Assembly (NCBI GenBank): GCA_948742005.1
Contig: CAPYQR010000002.1
Location: forward strand, 1 to 5,980
DNA length: 5,980 nt
Direction of reading: 5' to 3'
Origin: an uncultured bacterium
GTDB lineage: Bacteria; Cyanobacteriota; Vampirovibrionia; Gastranaerophilales; Gastranaerophilaceae
The first letter of the stretch is position 1, and each line of letters starts with the position of its first letter. Under the pieces are notes generated by a model, which saw only the letters and a program-made list of their open reading frames with translations, ran no database searches and was not told the origin of the DNA. Below are positions 5,538-5,980 of this stretch, in pieces. The translations under genes were made by a program, and so were the position numbers.

Positions 5538-5980
5538 TTAGCCGAGTTCGATTGCCTTTTGCATGGTGTCTTGAATTGTCTTGTCGATAATTTTATCAAT
5601 TTCAGATTCATTTAAAACATTGTTTCCAACTTCCGTACATCCGCCCGGCGTTGTAACGTTTTTGATAAGCTGATTAATATCAAAATTATTCTCTAAAACC
5701 ATTTTTGCGCTTCCAAGGGCAGTTTGAGCAGATAATAAAATTGCCTGTTCGTAGTTTAGCCCGAGTTTTTGTGCGCTTTGTGCCATTAAATCAATTATTT
5801 TATAATAAAATGCAGGACCTGAGCCTGATAGAGCAGTTATAATATCAATTTTATCTTCTGTTGTTTTGATTGCTTTTCCACAGTTTTTCATCAAATCAAA
5901 AGCAAAATTAAATTCCGCATCTTCAACCTTTTTGCCTCTGCAAAGTGCGCTTGCTCCGCAATTAACAAGGGCGGGTGTGT
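5538..5980 (-). CDS. proC: Pyrroline-5-carboxylate reductase, C-terminal part (5' end cut off by right edge)
   Basis: ProC reduces 1-pyrroline-5-carboxylate to proline with NAD(P)H, the last step of proline synthesis in the cytoplasm. The frame is open from the right edge and encodes the last 146 residues. It starts within the family's (MPN)TPALV motif, seen as TPALVNCGASALCRG (from 5978 leftward), then the dimerisation-domain signature ITALSGSGPAFYY, KLGLNYEQAILLSAQT, and VTTPGGCTEVG, matching the usual VTSPGGTTxxG with a Cys for Thr. These place the residues as the end of the Rossmann domain plus the all-helical dimerisation domain that forms the active site. The N-terminal dinucleotide-binding loop is outside the window. 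The sequence looks intact with no frameshift. A TTG at 5894 is an internal Leu codon, not the start. The stop codon is three bases from the stop of the convergent transglycosylase-like gene. Confidence 0.97.
   Translation of the reverse strand, partial: TPALVNCGASALCRGKKVEDAEFNFAFDLMKNCGKAIKTTEDKIDIITALSGSGPAFYYKIIDLMAQSAQKLGLNYEQAILLSAQTALGSAKMVLENNFDINQLIKNVTTPGGCTEVGNNVLNESEIDKIIDKTIQDTMQKAIELG

Noticed and set aside
5538..5894. Short proC-like gene starting at a TTG at 5894
   Set aside because: The same frame stays open to the window edge and encodes the conserved TPALV...LCRG part of ProC, so the TTG is internal and the gene is cut by the edge, not truncated.
1..5980. CRISPR array, insertion sequence, tRNA/rRNA or toxin-antitoxin module
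   Set aside because: No regularly spaced repeats, transposase motifs, terminal inverted repeats, tRNA-like cloverleaf sequences or small paired toxin-like genes were found; nearly all DNA is explained by the listed genes.

Overview
This is an AT-rich bacterial chromosomal window, packed with protein genes and with almost no spacer. It carries two housekeeping genes that are certain from sequence: uvrB (nucleotide excision repair) and the 3' part of proC (proline biosynthesis). The low GC, the Cyanobacteria/Firmicutes-like look of UvrB and ProC, and a short N-terminal 'INFTSN' tag on one envelope protein make me think of a gut Melainabacteria (Gastranaerophilales) genome. That is an inference from memory; a low-GC Clostridia or Elusimicrobia relative is not excluded.

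Layout, left to right. Positions 1-183 (minus) hold the membrane-anchored N-terminus of a glycosyltransferase that runs off the left edge. Positions 212-1327 (minus) hold a full-length, membrane-anchored family-8 glycosyltransferase (GT8), evidently a paralogue of the first. Positions 1380-2225 (minus) hold a ThiF/MoeB/TcdA-type E1-like adenylating enzyme. Positions 2306-4309 (minus) hold uvrB. A 196-base divergent intergenic region (4310-4505) separates uvrB from a plus-strand gene (4506-5534) for an exported or membrane-anchored lysozyme-fold protein, probably a lytic transglycosylase. That gene converges on proC (5538-5980, minus, 5' end cut off by the right edge) with only three bases between the two stop codons.

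The four left-hand genes (uvrB, thiF-like, GT8, GT8) point the same way with gaps of 80, 52 and 28 bases, so read-through is likely, although the thiF-like gene has its own strong ribosome binding site and a possible weak promoter. Functionally there is no single obvious pathway. The two GT8 proteins and the transglycosylase-like protein point to the cell envelope; UvrB, ProC and the E1-like enzyme are cytoplasmic.

No RNA genes, mobile elements, CRISPR arrays or convincing intrinsic terminators were seen, and no stretch over 300 bases lacks a gene. I do not see a clear new biological system. The points most worth a second look are the predicted extracytoplasmic topology and tandem duplication of the GT8 enzymes, an altered DQD motif in the complete one, the orphan E1-like enzyme without zinc cysteines, and the unusual N-terminus and cysteine-rich active-site region of the transglycosylase-like protein.
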